The position numbers and the translations under genes are program-made. From contig JANNBM010000050.1 in the NCBI GenBank assembly GCA_031385445.1, positions 1 to 57,278 of the forward strand: 57,278 nt of DNA. The letters run 5' to 3'. Every line of letters starts with the position of its first letter. Positions within the stretch are counted from its first letter, which is position 1. This stretch comes from CAIYZT01 sp031385445. Lineage in GTDB: Bacteria; Pseudomonadota; Alphaproteobacteria; Rhodobacterales; Rhodobacteraceae. Under the pieces are notes generated by a model. It saw only the letters and a program-made list of their open reading frames with translations. It was not told the DNA's origin and ran no database searches. Positions 8,199-18,460 of the stretch are shown piece after piece.

Positions 8199-9491
8199 TC
8201 AATCGGCAAAAGGATCGGTGACAAGGATCGTGTCATCGCGCTCTGGAGAGGTGGAAAGTAGGGCGACGGGGCATTGAATCAACTCTTCAATCCGCCGGAC
8301 ATATTTGATCGCGGCACCCGGAAGCTCTGACCAGGACCGCGCCCCGGCGGTTGTCTCGGCCCAGCCTTCCATCTCTTCATAGATCGGCTTGCACCGCGCC
8401 TGATGGTTGGCTGCGATCGGCAAATAATCCATCCGAACGCCGTCCAATTCATAGCCGACACAGATTTTCAGCGTCTTGAACCCGTCCAGCACATCGAGCT
8501 TGGTCAGCGCGATGCCCGAAACGCCGGAGGTTGCGCAGGTCTGGCGCACCAGAACCGCGTCGAACCAGCCGCAGCGGCGTTTGCGGCCTGTGACCGTGCC
8601 AAATTCATGCCCCCGCTCGCCCAAACGCTCGCCGTCCGCATCAAACAACTCCGCCGGAAACGGCCCCTCGCCGACCCGCGTGGTATAGGCCTTGACGATC
8701 CCGAGCACAAAACCAATCGCTGTTGGGCCAAGGCCAACCCCGGTCGCCGCCTGCCCCGCGATCACGTTGGACGAGGTGACATAGGGGTAAGTGCCGAAAT
8801 CGATGTCGAGCAAAGCGCCTTGTGCGCCTTCGAACAGGATGCGCTTGCCCGCACGGCGCGCGTCCGTCAAAACCTTCCAGACCGGCTTGGCATAGGGCAG
8901 AATCTGCGGCGCAATCGCGCGCAGCGCGGCCAACAGCGCCTCGCGGTCCACCGGCTCAATGCCCAGTCCGCGGCGCAGCGCATCATGGTGCCCCATCAGC
9001 CGGTCAACCCGCGTGACCAGCGTTTCCTCATCCGCCAGATCGGCAACCCGGATGGCCCGGCGGCCAACCTTGTCTTCATACGCCGGGCCAATACCGCGCC
9101 CCGTGGTGCCGATCTTGGCGAGCGCATTTTGCTGCTCCCGCGCGCGGTCCAACTCGCCATGGATTGGCAGGATCAGGCTGGCATTTTCCGCCAGCATCAG
9201 GTTTTCCGGATTAATATCAACGCCTTGCGCCCGCAGCTTGTCAATTTCCATGACCAGATGCCACGGGTCCACCACGACCCCATTGCCAATAACTGAAAGC
9301 TTGCCGCCGCGCACGATCCCCGAGGGAAGCAGCGAAAGCTTGTACACCTTGCCGTCAATGACCAGCGTGTGACCGGCGTTGTGACCGCCCTGAAAACGGG
9401 CGATGACATCGGCCCGTTCGGACAGCCAGTCAACGATCTTGCCCTTTCCCTCGTCACCCCACTGGGCACCGACTACGACGACATTGGCCAT
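8199..9491 (-). CDS. purA: Adenylosuccinate synthase
   Basis: Catalyses the GTP-dependent joining of IMP and aspartate to adenylosuccinate, the first committed step to AMP. The 430-residue length is standard. The N-terminal GTP loop WGDEGKGK (residues 11-18, catalytic Asp13) and GGHNAGHT (35-42, catalytic His41) are intact, as are the IMP-binding TTGRGIGPAYEDK region and the late base-recognition segment VALLSTSPERDD. A ribosome site (AAGGA) lies seven bases before the ATG at 9489-9491. DUF2842 follows on the same strand. Confidence 0.97.
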   Translation of the reverse strand: MANVVVVGAQWGDEGKGKIVDWLSERADVIARFQGGHNAGHTLVIDGKVYKLSLLPSGIVRGGKLSVIGNGVVVDPWHLVMEIDKLRAQGVDINPENLMLAENASLILPIHGELDRAREQQNALAKIGTTGRGIGPAYEDKVGRRAIRVADLADEETLVTRVDRLMGHHDALRRGLGIEPVDREALLAALRAIAPQILPYAKPVWKVLTDARRAGKRILFEGAQGALLDIDFGTYPYVTSSNVIAGQAATGVGLGPTAIGFVLGIVKAYTTRVGEGPFPAELFDADGERLGERGHEFGTVTGRKRRCGWFDAVLVRQTCATSGVSGIALTKLDVLDGFKTLKICVGYELDGVRMDYLPIAANHQARCKPIYEEMEGWAETTAGARSWSELPGAAIKYVRRIEELIQCPVALLSTSPERDDTILVTDPFAD

Positions 9492-9661
9492 GGTGTATCC
9501 TTCATGCGCTTGGAAAAACCGACTGAGCTATAGCGGCCCCCGCGCCCGGTTGAAACCGCTAAATCGCGGCTAGCGGCCCGCGCCTGTGCGAAAAAGTTGG
9601 GCCTCGCGCTGGACAGGGGCGCAAACTTCGGCCACCACAGACAAAACAACAGGAGTGGGTC

Positions 9662-10057
9662 ATGGGTGTCATCGTGCGGTTTCTGGGCGCTTTCGCGCTT
9701 TTGGCGGCAACGTATAATCCGACGCCGTGGAATTATATCCAATGGGTCAACGCAAACTGGCCCGCGCAAATGCCGCTCGCGATCTTTCTGGGGCTGCTGC
9801 TGGCGGTCGGATTTTTGATCTTTGTAATGGCCACCCTGCGGTCCATCGGGATTTTGGGCGTTCTGATGATTGGCGCGATCCTTGGCGCGGGCATCTGGGT
9901 GCTGATCGACTGGGGCGTGTTGTCACTGCAAAATGCCAACTTGAACACCTGGCTCGGGCTGTTCGGGCTGGCGATCATCATGGGACTTGGGCTGTCCTGG
10001 TCGATCATCCGGCAACGGCTTTCGGGGCAGGCAACCGTTGACGAGGTGGAAAACTGA
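9662..10057 (+). CDS. Four-helix small membrane protein (DUF6524-like)
   Basis: A 131-residue inner-membrane protein with about four hydrophobic segments; the N-terminus reads MGVIVRFLGAFALLAATYNP, followed by PWNYIQW. This fits a short family of unknown function that I recall as DUF6524; the family name is from memory and not certain. The ATG at 9662 follows AACAGGAGTGGG. Its TGA overlaps the ATG of the following VOC gene by one base, so the two are translationally coupled. It is divergent from purA. Confidence 0.65.
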   Translation: MGVIVRFLGAFALLAATYNPTPWNYIQWVNANWPAQMPLAIFLGLLLAVGFLIFVMATLRSIGILGVLMIGAILGAGIWVLIDWGVLSLQNANLNTWLGLFGLAIIMGLGLSWSIIRQRLSGQATVDEVEN

Positions 10058-10440
10058 TGTTCCTTTATATCACCCTTGGCACCAACAATCTGGACGCGGC
10101 CAAGCGCTTTTACGATGCCGTCATGCCGACGCTCGGCCAGATGCTGCGCGCCGAAGAGCCGGACGAGGTGGGCTATGGCCTGCCTGCGCCTGGCCGTATT
10201 CGGTTCTGGGTCACCAAACCCTATAACGGCGAGCCAGCAACGGTTGGCAACGGCTCCATGCCCGCCTTTGACGCGCCAAGCCGCGCTGCGGTCGACGCCT
10301 TTCACGCCGCTGGCCTTGCCGCAGGCGGCAAAGACGAGGGCGCGCCGGGCCTGCGCCCCTACGGCGCAGATTTCTATGCCTGTTATCTGCGCGACCCGGA
10401 TGGCAACAAGATATCTGCCGTTTGCCAAAGCCCGGCGTAA
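10057..10440 (+). CDS. VOC superfamily (glyoxalase/bleomycin resistance-like) protein
   Basis: A 127-residue single-module protein of the vicinal oxygen chelate fold: the start FLYITLGTNNLDAAKRFYDA is the usual first beta-alpha unit, and the end YACYLRDPDGNKISAVC is the usual last strand with its turn DPDGNK. Members include glyoxalases and fosfomycin or bleomycin resistance proteins, but small stand-alone ones like this cannot be assigned a substrate. It overlaps the preceding membrane protein gene by one base. Confidence 0.8.
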   Translation: MFLYITLGTNNLDAAKRFYDAVMPTLGQMLRAEEPDEVGYGLPAPGRIRFWVTKPYNGEPATVGNGSMPAFDAPSRAAVDAFHAAGLAAGGKDEGAPGLRPYGADFYACYLRDPDGNKISAVCQSPA

Positions 10441-10475
10441 TTCGGGGCAAAACGGGGTTGCGGCACGCAGCGGAT

Positions 10476-10491
10476 GCGCCTAGATAGGCGC
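10476..10491. promoter_or_regulatory. Perfect inverted repeat upstream of secG
   Basis: GCGCCTAGATAGGCGC is a perfect 7+7 palindrome with a two-base centre, 28 bases before the secG ATG. It could be an operator or overlap a promoter -10 element; no T run follows, so a terminator for the VOC gene is less likely. Confidence 0.35.
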
Positions 10492-10518
10492 GTCCTTTGC
10501 AAAGAAAAAAGTGCGCCC

Positions 10519-10878
10519 ATGGAAACTGTCGTCCTCGCCGTTCACCTGATCCTCGCGTTTCTGCTGATCGGCATCGTTCTGCTTCAGCGGTCCGAAGGCA
10601 GCGGTTTGAACTCGCAAGGTGGCACGATGTCGGCGCGCTCTGCGGCGACGGCGCTGTCCAAGGTGACTTGGGGCATTGCGGGGCTGTTTATTGCCACCTC
10701 GATCGCGCTGACGGTGATCGCTTCTGAAAAAGCCGGCGTTGGATCCATCGCCGATCAGATCGCAGCCGAGCCTGCGCCCGATGCGGCCCCCGCCACGGGT
10801 TCGGGCCTTAGCGGCGATCTTACGGCGCCCCTGACCTCGGACGAGCCTGCAGCGCCGCCGCCTGCGCCTTCGAACTAA
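10519..10878 (+). CDS. secG: Preprotein translocase subunit SecG
   Basis: Small subunit of the SecYEG translocon in the inner membrane; it aids SecA-driven protein export. The 119-residue protein has two membrane helices (about residues 3-22 and 50-72) joined by the typical loop LLQRSEGSGLNSQGG, followed by an A/P-rich alphaproteobacterial tail of about 45 residues. The ATG at 10519 gives METVVLAVHLI; an in-frame start at 10474 would add an implausible basic leader. It precedes pyrG. Confidence 0.93.
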   Translation: METVVLAVHLILAFLLIGIVLLQRSEGSGLNSQGGTMSARSAATALSKVTWGIAGLFIATSIALTVIASEKAGVGSIADQIAAEPAPDAAPATGSGLSGDLTAPLTSDEPAAPPPAPSN

Positions 10879-11025
10879 TCACATAATCTAGTCGTTTCAT
10901 CGGAATCTCTGACAGCATGTTGCGGTCTTGTTGCGCTATGGCTTTCACTAGGCTATGGATCAAATCCCGTGATGGTGTGATTCCCGCGACCCCGAATCGC
11001 CCAAACCTGAACACGGGAGTTCCTC

Positions 11026-12669
<1,644 letters not shown>

Positions 12670-12711
12670 GGGGGGCATGTTGCAATTCAAGTGGGCGAAC
12701 CGCGATGTGTC

Positions 12712-13344
12712 TCATTCTGAAATGATTACTGCCGTCCCGGATGCAACGAGCAAGATCATGTTTCCCCCCACACTTAGTTGGACGTACGCTAAAGAAACAC
12801 CAACGACAGCGTTCGCACCTGCTCGGCGGGCCTCACTTTTCAATTCCTCAAGGGCTATTTTTCGCGTCTCACGCAAAACGTCTTGTACTACCTTTGATCG
12901 CCCGCCGACCAAATCGCGCACTGACACCATCACATCTTTGAATACGTTCATACCGAAAACGCATTCGGCCGTAATGATTTCCAACCGCCGCTCTATGTTC
13001 AAGTCCGGGGCTGTTTCAGTCGTCAACACGACATGGAACTTCGTACCAAATTCGTCGGTCCATCGTGAATCTCGTAATTTCGAAGCAACTTGCTCGTCAA
13101 GAAGGCCCTCTTTCGCTGCGCAGGCCGTGCAACGACGCTTGATCAAGTCGGCCTCTTCGAAACCATCTTTTTCACACATGAAACAGCGCAAATTATTCTC
13201 CCAATAGATTTCATCGGACTTGGCATTTTCGGTATCAAGAATTGAAAGGACGCTATTCGGGGGATGACGACGACCCGCTTGCATCTTCTTCATAAAAAGT
13301 GAAAATTCAATTGGCCATCTATCACCTGCCCATTCGCCTGTCAT
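12712..13344 (-). CDS. YbjQ/UPF0145-like heavy-metal-binding domain protein with CxxC pairs
   Basis: 210 residues. The C-terminal part (about 120-210; ECVFGMNVFKDVMVSVRDLV, then ALEELKSEARRAGANAVVG) is a YbjQ-type domain, thought to form a pentamer; its function is unknown. The N-terminal half has a putative zinc ribbon with C54-x2-C57 and C72-x2-C75. I start it at ATG 13344, although the ribosome site is poor; ATG 13293 is an alternative. The reading frame stays open upstream to 15087, but that part is antisense to the imelysin operon and not real. Base composition is visibly less GC-rich than its neighbours, which suggests acquisition by transfer. It is convergent with pyrG. Confidence 0.75.
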   Translation of the reverse strand: MTGEWAGDRWPIEFSLFMKKMQAGRRHPPNSVLSILDTENAKSDEIYWENNLRCFMCEKDGFEEADLIKRRCTACAAKEGLLDEQVASKLRDSRWTDEFGTKFHVVLTTETAPDLNIERRLEIITAECVFGMNVFKDVMVSVRDLVGGRSKVVQDVLRETRKIALEELKSEARRAGANAVVGVSLAYVQLSVGGNMILLVASGTAVIISE

Positions 13345-13531
13345 ATTTGCACCCCAACGCCGCGCAACACGCCCCGTAGGGTGCGGCTTCAGCGCACCGC
13401 GCCTCCCCTCCGCCCTGCCAAAAATCCCAAACCCGCAAAATCCGCTTTCCCGGCGCAGGATCCTGCGAAATGTCGGGTTCATCCCTCCCACAATCCCTAC
13501 AAAAAGAATCAGCTTTACATTCCCTAGCGAT

Positions 13532-13550
13532 TTACTCAACATATAGGTAA
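13532..13550. promoter_or_regulatory. Possible operator upstream of the imelysin operon
   Basis: An interrupted inverted repeat TTAC-N11-GTAA in an AT-rich stretch, 23 bases before the first imelysin ATG and just after a TTTACA that could serve as a -35 element. The position suits a promoter or iron-regulator site, but it matches no Fur, Irr or RirA consensus that I can defend. Confidence 0.25.
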
Positions 13551-13572
13551 GCCGCCACACAAGGGATCCCCC

Positions 13573-14823
13573 ATGCGCTTGCCTCTGCTCCTTGCTGCCT
13601 CGATCTTGCCAATTCCCGCACTCGCCGCCGATCCGGCGCAGGTCGCGCAGACCTATGTTGATATCGCGGCGGCAAGCTATGGCGACGCGCTTGGCACCGC
13701 GCAGCAGTTGCAGCTGGCCGTGAACGCATTGGTCGCGGCGCCCTCTGAGGCCACTTTGACCGCCGCCCGCACCGCGTGGATCGCCGCGCGCCCGTCTTAT
13801 ATGCAAACCGAAGCCTATCGTTTCGGCAATCCGATCGTCGATGATTGGGAGGGCAAGGTGAACTCCTGGCCGCTGGACGAGGGGCTGATCGACTATGTCG
13901 ACGCCTCTTACGGCCAGCCCGAGGAAAACGAATTGTCGGTGCTGAACGTCATTTCGACGCCAAGTTTTACCCTGTCCGGCGTGCAGATCGATGCGTCTGA
14001 AATCACCCCCGACCTGATTTCGGGCGTGCTGCAAGAGGCGGGCGGGATCGAGGCGAATGTCGCCTCTGGCTATCACGCGGTGGAATTTTTGCTCTGGGGT
14101 CAGGATCTGAACTTTACCGGGCCGGGCGCGGGCAACAGGCCCTTTACGGACTACATTCAAGGGGCGGAGTGCACGGGCGGAAACTGTGACCGGCGGGCGG
14201 ACTATCTGACATCTGCCACCGACCTTCTGGTCAGCGATCTGGCCTATATGGCGGCGGCTTGGGCACCCGGGGGGCAGGCTGCGCTCGGGATTTCCGCTGA
14301 CCCGCAGGCGGCACTGACGGCGATGCTGACCGGGATGGGCAGCCTGTCCTATGGCGAGCTGGCCGGGCAGCGCATCCGCCTTGGGCTGATGCTGAACGAT
14401 CCCGAGGAAGAGCATGACTGCTTTTCCGACAACACCCATAACAGCCATTTCTACGACGCTATGGGCATTCAGAACATCTTTCTGGGCCATTACACCCGCA
14501 CCGATGGCAGCGTTGTTTCGGGCCCGTCCCTGTCTGATCTGGTGATGGCCGCCGATCCTGCCGTGGCCGCGCAGCTTGCCGCAGAGCTGGAAACCACAAT
14601 GACGGCGGCGGCGGCGCTGAAGGCGGCTGGGGACAATGGCCTTCGCTTCGATCAGATGATTGCGGCGGGCAATGCGGAAGGCGAGGCGCTGATCATGACC
14701 ACGGTGGATGCGCTGGTGGCCCAAACCGCCTCGATCGAGCGGGCAATGACGGCGCTTGGGCTGACTGCCGCGGGCTTTGAAGGCTCGGATAGTCTGGACA
14801 ATCCTGACGCCGTTTTCCAATAA
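13573..14823 (+). CDS. irpA: Imelysin family iron-regulated protein, with intact GxHxxE
   Basis: A 416-residue periplasmic protein with signal peptide (residues 1-18, cut near ALAA). It belongs to the imelysin (peptidase M75-like) family, all-helical proteins tied to iron uptake in several Proteobacteria. The family motif GxHxxE is present as GYHAVE (residues 166-171), and the loop DCFSDNTHNSHFYDA in the second half is typical of the IrpA type. It heads a tight four-gene operon: imelysin, di-haem DUF1111 protein, second imelysin, DUF1513 protein. The same gene set is known in Pseudomonas and Vibrio relatives, where it responds to iron. A ribosome site AAGGGA precedes the ATG. The biochemical role in iron acquisition is not settled. 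Confidence 0.9.
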   Translation: MRLPLLLAASILPIPALAADPAQVAQTYVDIAAASYGDALGTAQQLQLAVNALVAAPSEATLTAARTAWIAARPSYMQTEAYRFGNPIVDDWEGKVNSWPLDEGLIDYVDASYGQPEENELSVLNVISTPSFTLSGVQIDASEITPDLISGVLQEAGGIEANVASGYHAVEFLLWGQDLNFTGPGAGNRPFTDYIQGAECTGGNCDRRADYLTSATDLLVSDLAYMAAAWAPGGQAALGISADPQAALTAMLTGMGSLSYGELAGQRIRLGLMLNDPEEEHDCFSDNTHNSHFYDAMGIQNIFLGHYTRTDGSVVSGPSLSDLVMAADPAVAAQLAAELETTMTAAAALKAAGDNGLRFDQMIAAGNAEGEALIMTTVDALVAQTASIERAMTALGLTAAGFEGSDSLDNPDAVFQ

Positions 14824-14830
14824 GGGCGCT

Positions 14831-16351
14831 ATGAAAAGCCTTGGTTCGATCCGCGCGGTTGTTGTGCTGTGTCTGCTGGCCGCGCAGGCCAGCGCGCAAG
14901 ACCCTGCTTCAGATGCCCATCTGAACGCCCTGCCCCGGACCGAGGCGGAGATCGCCCGCATCGCGGCCGCAACTGCCCCCACGACCGATTTCACCACGGC
15001 TGAACCCTTTGAGGCCAAACCCGCCGGGGCAGCGACGGTGCGCCGCCGTCCGACGAGTGACGCGTTTTCGCAGTTCTCCGGCAACATGCCGTTTGAACAT
15101 CAGCTGAATTTCAACCTCGGAAACGCGCTTTTCACCAAAACCTGGGTCGCCGCGCCCGCCTCGACCCTGGCCTCTGATGGGCTGGGGCCGATGTTCAATG
15201 CGCGCGGCTGCCAGGATTGCCATCTGAAAGACGGGCGCGGGCATGTACCGGCGGCGGGCGAAGTGGCCGTGTCGATGTTCTTGCGGCTGTCGATTCCGGG
15301 CGGGATAGAGCCTGCGGAAATCAAGGAATGGCTCGCCACTCTGCCGGAGCCGACCTTTGGCGGGCAGTTGCAGAATTTCGCCCCGGCGGGAATGGCGGCT
15401 GAGGGGCGAATGAAGATCGACTACACCCCCTTGCCCGTCACACTTGCGGACGGCAGCGTGGTGACGCTGCGTGCGCCGGTCTACTCGGTGTCAACGGACG
15501 GCGCTGCGCTGCATCCTGAAACGATGCTTTCGCCGCGCATCGCGCCGCAAATGATCGGCCTTGGCCTGCTTGAGGCGATTGCCGCGGCGGATATTTTGGC
15601 CAAAGCAGACCCGTTGGATACGGATGGCGACGGTATTTCGGGGCGAACGAGCATCGTTCCAAGCCTGCAAGTTGGCGCGCCGATGTTGGGCCGGTTTGGC
15701 CTGAAGGCCGGGGCCGCGACCATCATGGACCAATCCGCTGGTGCTTTTTCGGGGGATATGGGGCTGTCCACCACTTTGCACCCGGACCCTTGGGGCGATT
15801 GCACAGCGGCGCAAACCGCCTGCCGCTTGGCGCCCGATGGTCAGGAAGCGGGCATACGCGACGGGTTGGAAGTGGATAAGCAAAGCCTTGATCTTGTGAC
15901 ATTTTATGCCCGAAATCTTGGGGTCCCGGCGCGGCAGAATACCGATGGGCCGCAGGTTCTGCGCGGCAAAGAGGTGTTTTACACCTCCGGTTGCACGGGC
16001 TGCCACACGCCCAAATATGTGACCAGCCGGCTGCCGGACCAGCCAGAACAAAGCTTTCAACTGATCTGGCCCTATACTGATCTTTTGCTGCACGATATGG
16101 GTGCGGGGCTTGCCGACAACCGCCCCGAAGGTCGGGCGACGGGCAGCGAATGGAAAACGCCGCCGCTGTGGGGGATCGGATTGACGCAGCAGGTTTCGGG
16201 GCATACCGAGTTTCTGCACGACGGGCGAGCGCGCAATCTGTTGGAAGCGGTGTTGTGGCACGGCGGCGAGGCAGAGGCGCAAAAGAACGCCGTGATCGCA
16301 ATGCCTGCTAAGGACCGTGATGCTCTTATCGCCTATCTGGAAAGCCTGTAG
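14831..16351 (+). CDS. Di-haem oxidoreductase-like protein (DUF1111, 'thiol oxidoreductase')
   Basis: A 506-residue periplasmic c-type cytochrome-like protein with signal peptide (cleaved near ASAQD). Two haem c attachment motifs are visible: C127-x2-C130-H131 in GCQDCH and C388-x2-C391-H392 in GCTGCH. The DUF1111 family resembles di-haem peroxidases such as MauG. In imelysin operons it probably carries out a redox step on iron or on the imelysin partner, which is inference. It starts seven bases after the upstream stop (ATG 14831), and its stop lies one base before the second imelysin start. Confidence 0.9.
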   Translation: MKSLGSIRAVVVLCLLAAQASAQDPASDAHLNALPRTEAEIARIAAATAPTTDFTTAEPFEAKPAGAATVRRRPTSDAFSQFSGNMPFEHQLNFNLGNALFTKTWVAAPASTLASDGLGPMFNARGCQDCHLKDGRGHVPAAGEVAVSMFLRLSIPGGIEPAEIKEWLATLPEPTFGGQLQNFAPAGMAAEGRMKIDYTPLPVTLADGSVVTLRAPVYSVSTDGAALHPETMLSPRIAPQMIGLGLLEAIAAADILAKADPLDTDGDGISGRTSIVPSLQVGAPMLGRFGLKAGAATIMDQSAGAFSGDMGLSTTLHPDPWGDCTAAQTACRLAPDGQEAGIRDGLEVDKQSLDLVTFYARNLGVPARQNTDGPQVLRGKEVFYTSGCTGCHTPKYVTSRLPDQPEQSFQLIWPYTDLLLHDMGAGLADNRPEGRATGSEWKTPPLWGIGLTQQVSGHTEFLHDGRARNLLEAVLWHGGEAEAQKNAVIAMPAKDRDALIAYLESL

Positions 16352-16352
16352 A

Positions 16353-17321
16353 ATGCGCAAACTGTTGTTTTTACTTTGCTTTGCCGGGGGTCCAGCGCTT
16401 GCTGACTTTCCCGAAACCGTGCGGAACCATATCCTTCCGGGCTATGCCGCGTTTGACTTGGCTGCGCAGGAATTGGCCAAAAGCGCGGACAATGACTGCA
16501 CAGCGCAGGCGCTGCGCCCGGCGTTCAACGCGGCCTATGATGCGTGGATCGGGGTGCAGCATCTGCGTTTTGGCCCGGTGGAGGAAAACGGGATTGGCCT
16601 GTCCATTACTTTTTGGCCCGATCCCAAAGGCTCTGGCGCCAAGGCGCAGCGCGCGCTTTTGACCGGCGATCAGGCGCGGCTTCAACCCGAAACCTTTGCC
16701 CAGCAGTCGATTGCCGCGCGCGGATTGACCGGGATGGAGCGTCTTTTGTACCCCAAAGACACCCTGCCCGCCGACCCCTGCGCCCTGATCCGCGCAACTG
16801 CCGCCGATCTGGCACGCACGGCGGCGCTGATCAATTCGGCTTGGACAACCCAATACGCCCAGATCGTTCTGACCGCCGAACAGCCGGGAAATACGACATT
16901 TCTGACCCAAACCGAAGTGCGCCAAGTGCTGTTTACCCAAGTGATCAGCGGTCTGGAATTCATTTTGGATCAAAGGCTTGGCCGCCCGCTTGGCACTTTT
17001 GACAAACCGGAGCCCGCCCGCGCGGAAGCGGTCGCATCGGGCCGCGCGCTGATCAACGTCCGGCTGTCTTTGGCCGCCCTGCGCGCGATGGTGGAAACGA
17101 TGACCCCCGATGTGCCGCTGACCATGGCGGCGTTTGACCGCGCGCAAATGCTTGCGGATGGCCTGGATGATCCGGTTCTGGCGGGGGTCAGCGCGCCCGC
17201 GTCGCGGCTTAAAGTCGACATCCTGCATCAGGCGGTGTCGGCGCTGCGCGACACGGCGCTTGCCGAGCTTGGCCCGGCTTTGGACGTCGCCCTGGGGTTC
17301 AACGCTGCGGATGGGGATTAA
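16353..17321 (+). CDS. Second imelysin family protein, lacking the motif His
   Basis: A 322-residue secreted protein with signal peptide (LLFLLCFAGGPALA). The first domain retains AYDAWIGVQHLRFG, aligning with TAWIAARPSYMQTEAYRFG of the upstream imelysin. The segment corresponding to GxHxxE reads GLTGME (residues 124-129), so the His position holds Thr126. It may therefore bind a different ligand from the first imelysin or act as a scaffold. ATG 16353 starts one base after the stop of the di-haem gene, and the next gene starts three bases after its stop. Confidence 0.85.
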   Translation: MRKLLFLLCFAGGPALADFPETVRNHILPGYAAFDLAAQELAKSADNDCTAQALRPAFNAAYDAWIGVQHLRFGPVEENGIGLSITFWPDPKGSGAKAQRALLTGDQARLQPETFAQQSIAARGLTGMERLLYPKDTLPADPCALIRATAADLARTAALINSAWTTQYAQIVLTAEQPGNTTFLTQTEVRQVLFTQVISGLEFILDQRLGRPLGTFDKPEPARAEAVASGRALINVRLSLAALRAMVETMTPDVPLTMAAFDRAQMLADGLDDPVLAGVSAPASRLKVDILHQAVSALRDTALAELGPALDVALGFNAADGD

Positions 17322-17324
17322 CGA

Positions 17325-18380
17325 ATGGCCACGCGCCGCGCCTTTTTGGCTGGTCTTGCCGCTGCGGGTTTGCCGCGCTTGGGCTGGGCCGATATCGGCA
17401 GCCCGGCCTATCTGGCCGCGGGCAAGGCTGGCGAGGCGTTTGTGCTGCACGGCCTTTCGGCGGACGGACGGAGCTTGTTCCAGATTGCCCTGCCGGGACG
17501 GGGCCATGCCGCCGCCGCGCATCCGGCCCAAAGCCTTGCCGTCGCCTTCGCCCGCCGACCCGGCACGTTTGCCCTCGTGATCGACTGCGCAAGCGGCCTG
17601 ACCCAGCATCATCTGGTGCCGCCGCCCGGAAATCAGTTCAACGGACACGGCGCGTTTACTGCGGATGGCGCCGTTTTGTTAACCTCTGAAGTGGTGGCCG
17701 AAGGTTCGGCCGGGCGCATCGGGCTTTGGGAAACGGAAGGTTTCACCCGGATCGGCGAATGGAAAAGCCATGGGATTGGCCCACATGACATAAAACTGCT
17801 GCCAAATGGTCATCTGATCGTCGCCAACGGCGGCATCCAAACCGACCCCACCGACCGCACCAAGCTTAACCTTTCGGTGATGCGCCCGAACCTGTCGGTC
17901 CTGTCTGAGGGGGGGGATTTGCTGGACCAGATCACCCTGCCCGACCTGCCGCAAAATTCCATCCGCCATCTGGCGCTGACCCAAACCGGCGCCGCTTTTG
18001 CCATGCAGTGGGAGGGTGACGCGAGCGATGCGGTGCCGCTCCTCGGCCTTTGGACGCCGGGCAAACCGGTGCAAACCTGCCCGATGGGCGCGGCGGAGGT
18101 GGCAGCGATGAGCGGCTATGCCGGGTCAATCGCCGTTTCAAAGGTGGATGGAACGATTGCAATCACCTCGGCCAAAGGCGGCGCGATGGTGATCTTTGAC
18201 CGCACGGGATCGGTGCGGAAAACCTTTCGCCGCGCCGATCTGTCCGGCGTCGCGGCCAGCGCTGATGGGTTTATCGTGACCGATGGATCGGGGGCTGTCT
18301 GGGCCTGTGATGGCACGTCACTGACCCTAAAAGCCCGCCATGAAACTCTGTGGGACAATCATTTGATCGCTTTGGTTTAA
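17325..18380 (+). CDS. DUF1513 beta-propeller-like secreted protein
   Basis: 351 residues with a short N-terminal signal containing TRRAFLAGLAAAG, which resembles a twin-arginine signal. The rest matches DUF1513, predicted as a beta-propeller; seen here are the family segments HDIKLLPNGHLIVANGG and the Asp/Gly-rich blade turns. DUF1513 closes imelysin operons in many Proteobacteria, pointing to a structural or accessory role in the same periplasmic iron process. It starts three bases after the second imelysin gene. The next gene is convergent. Confidence 0.88.
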   Translation: MATRRAFLAGLAAAGLPRLGWADIGSPAYLAAGKAGEAFVLHGLSADGRSLFQIALPGRGHAAAAHPAQSLAVAFARRPGTFALVIDCASGLTQHHLVPPPGNQFNGHGAFTADGAVLLTSEVVAEGSAGRIGLWETEGFTRIGEWKSHGIGPHDIKLLPNGHLIVANGGIQTDPTDRTKLNLSVMRPNLSVLSEGGDLLDQITLPDLPQNSIRHLALTQTGAAFAMQWEGDASDAVPLLGLWTPGKPVQTCPMGAAEVAAMSGYAGSIAVSKVDGTIAITSAKGGAMVIFDRTGSVRKTFRRADLSGVAASADGFIVTDGSGAVWACDGTSLTLKARHETLWDNHLIALV

Positions 18381-18460
18381 GGGCAAACTCAAGCCACCGG
18401 TTCCAATCGGCGTTTGCGCCCTGCTGGAATGGTGAAAACGGTCCGAGGGATCTGCCACCC

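Noticed and set aside
9519..9530. TAGCTCAGTCGG on the minus strand upstream of purA, like a tRNA D-arm
   Set aside because: No acceptor, anticodon or T arm can be folded around it.
13345..15087. Minus-strand open frame continuing upstream of the YbjQ-like gene (791 codons in all)
   Set aside because: It is antisense to two well-supported imelysin-operon genes and is rich in R, H and Q as shadow frames are in high-GC DNA.
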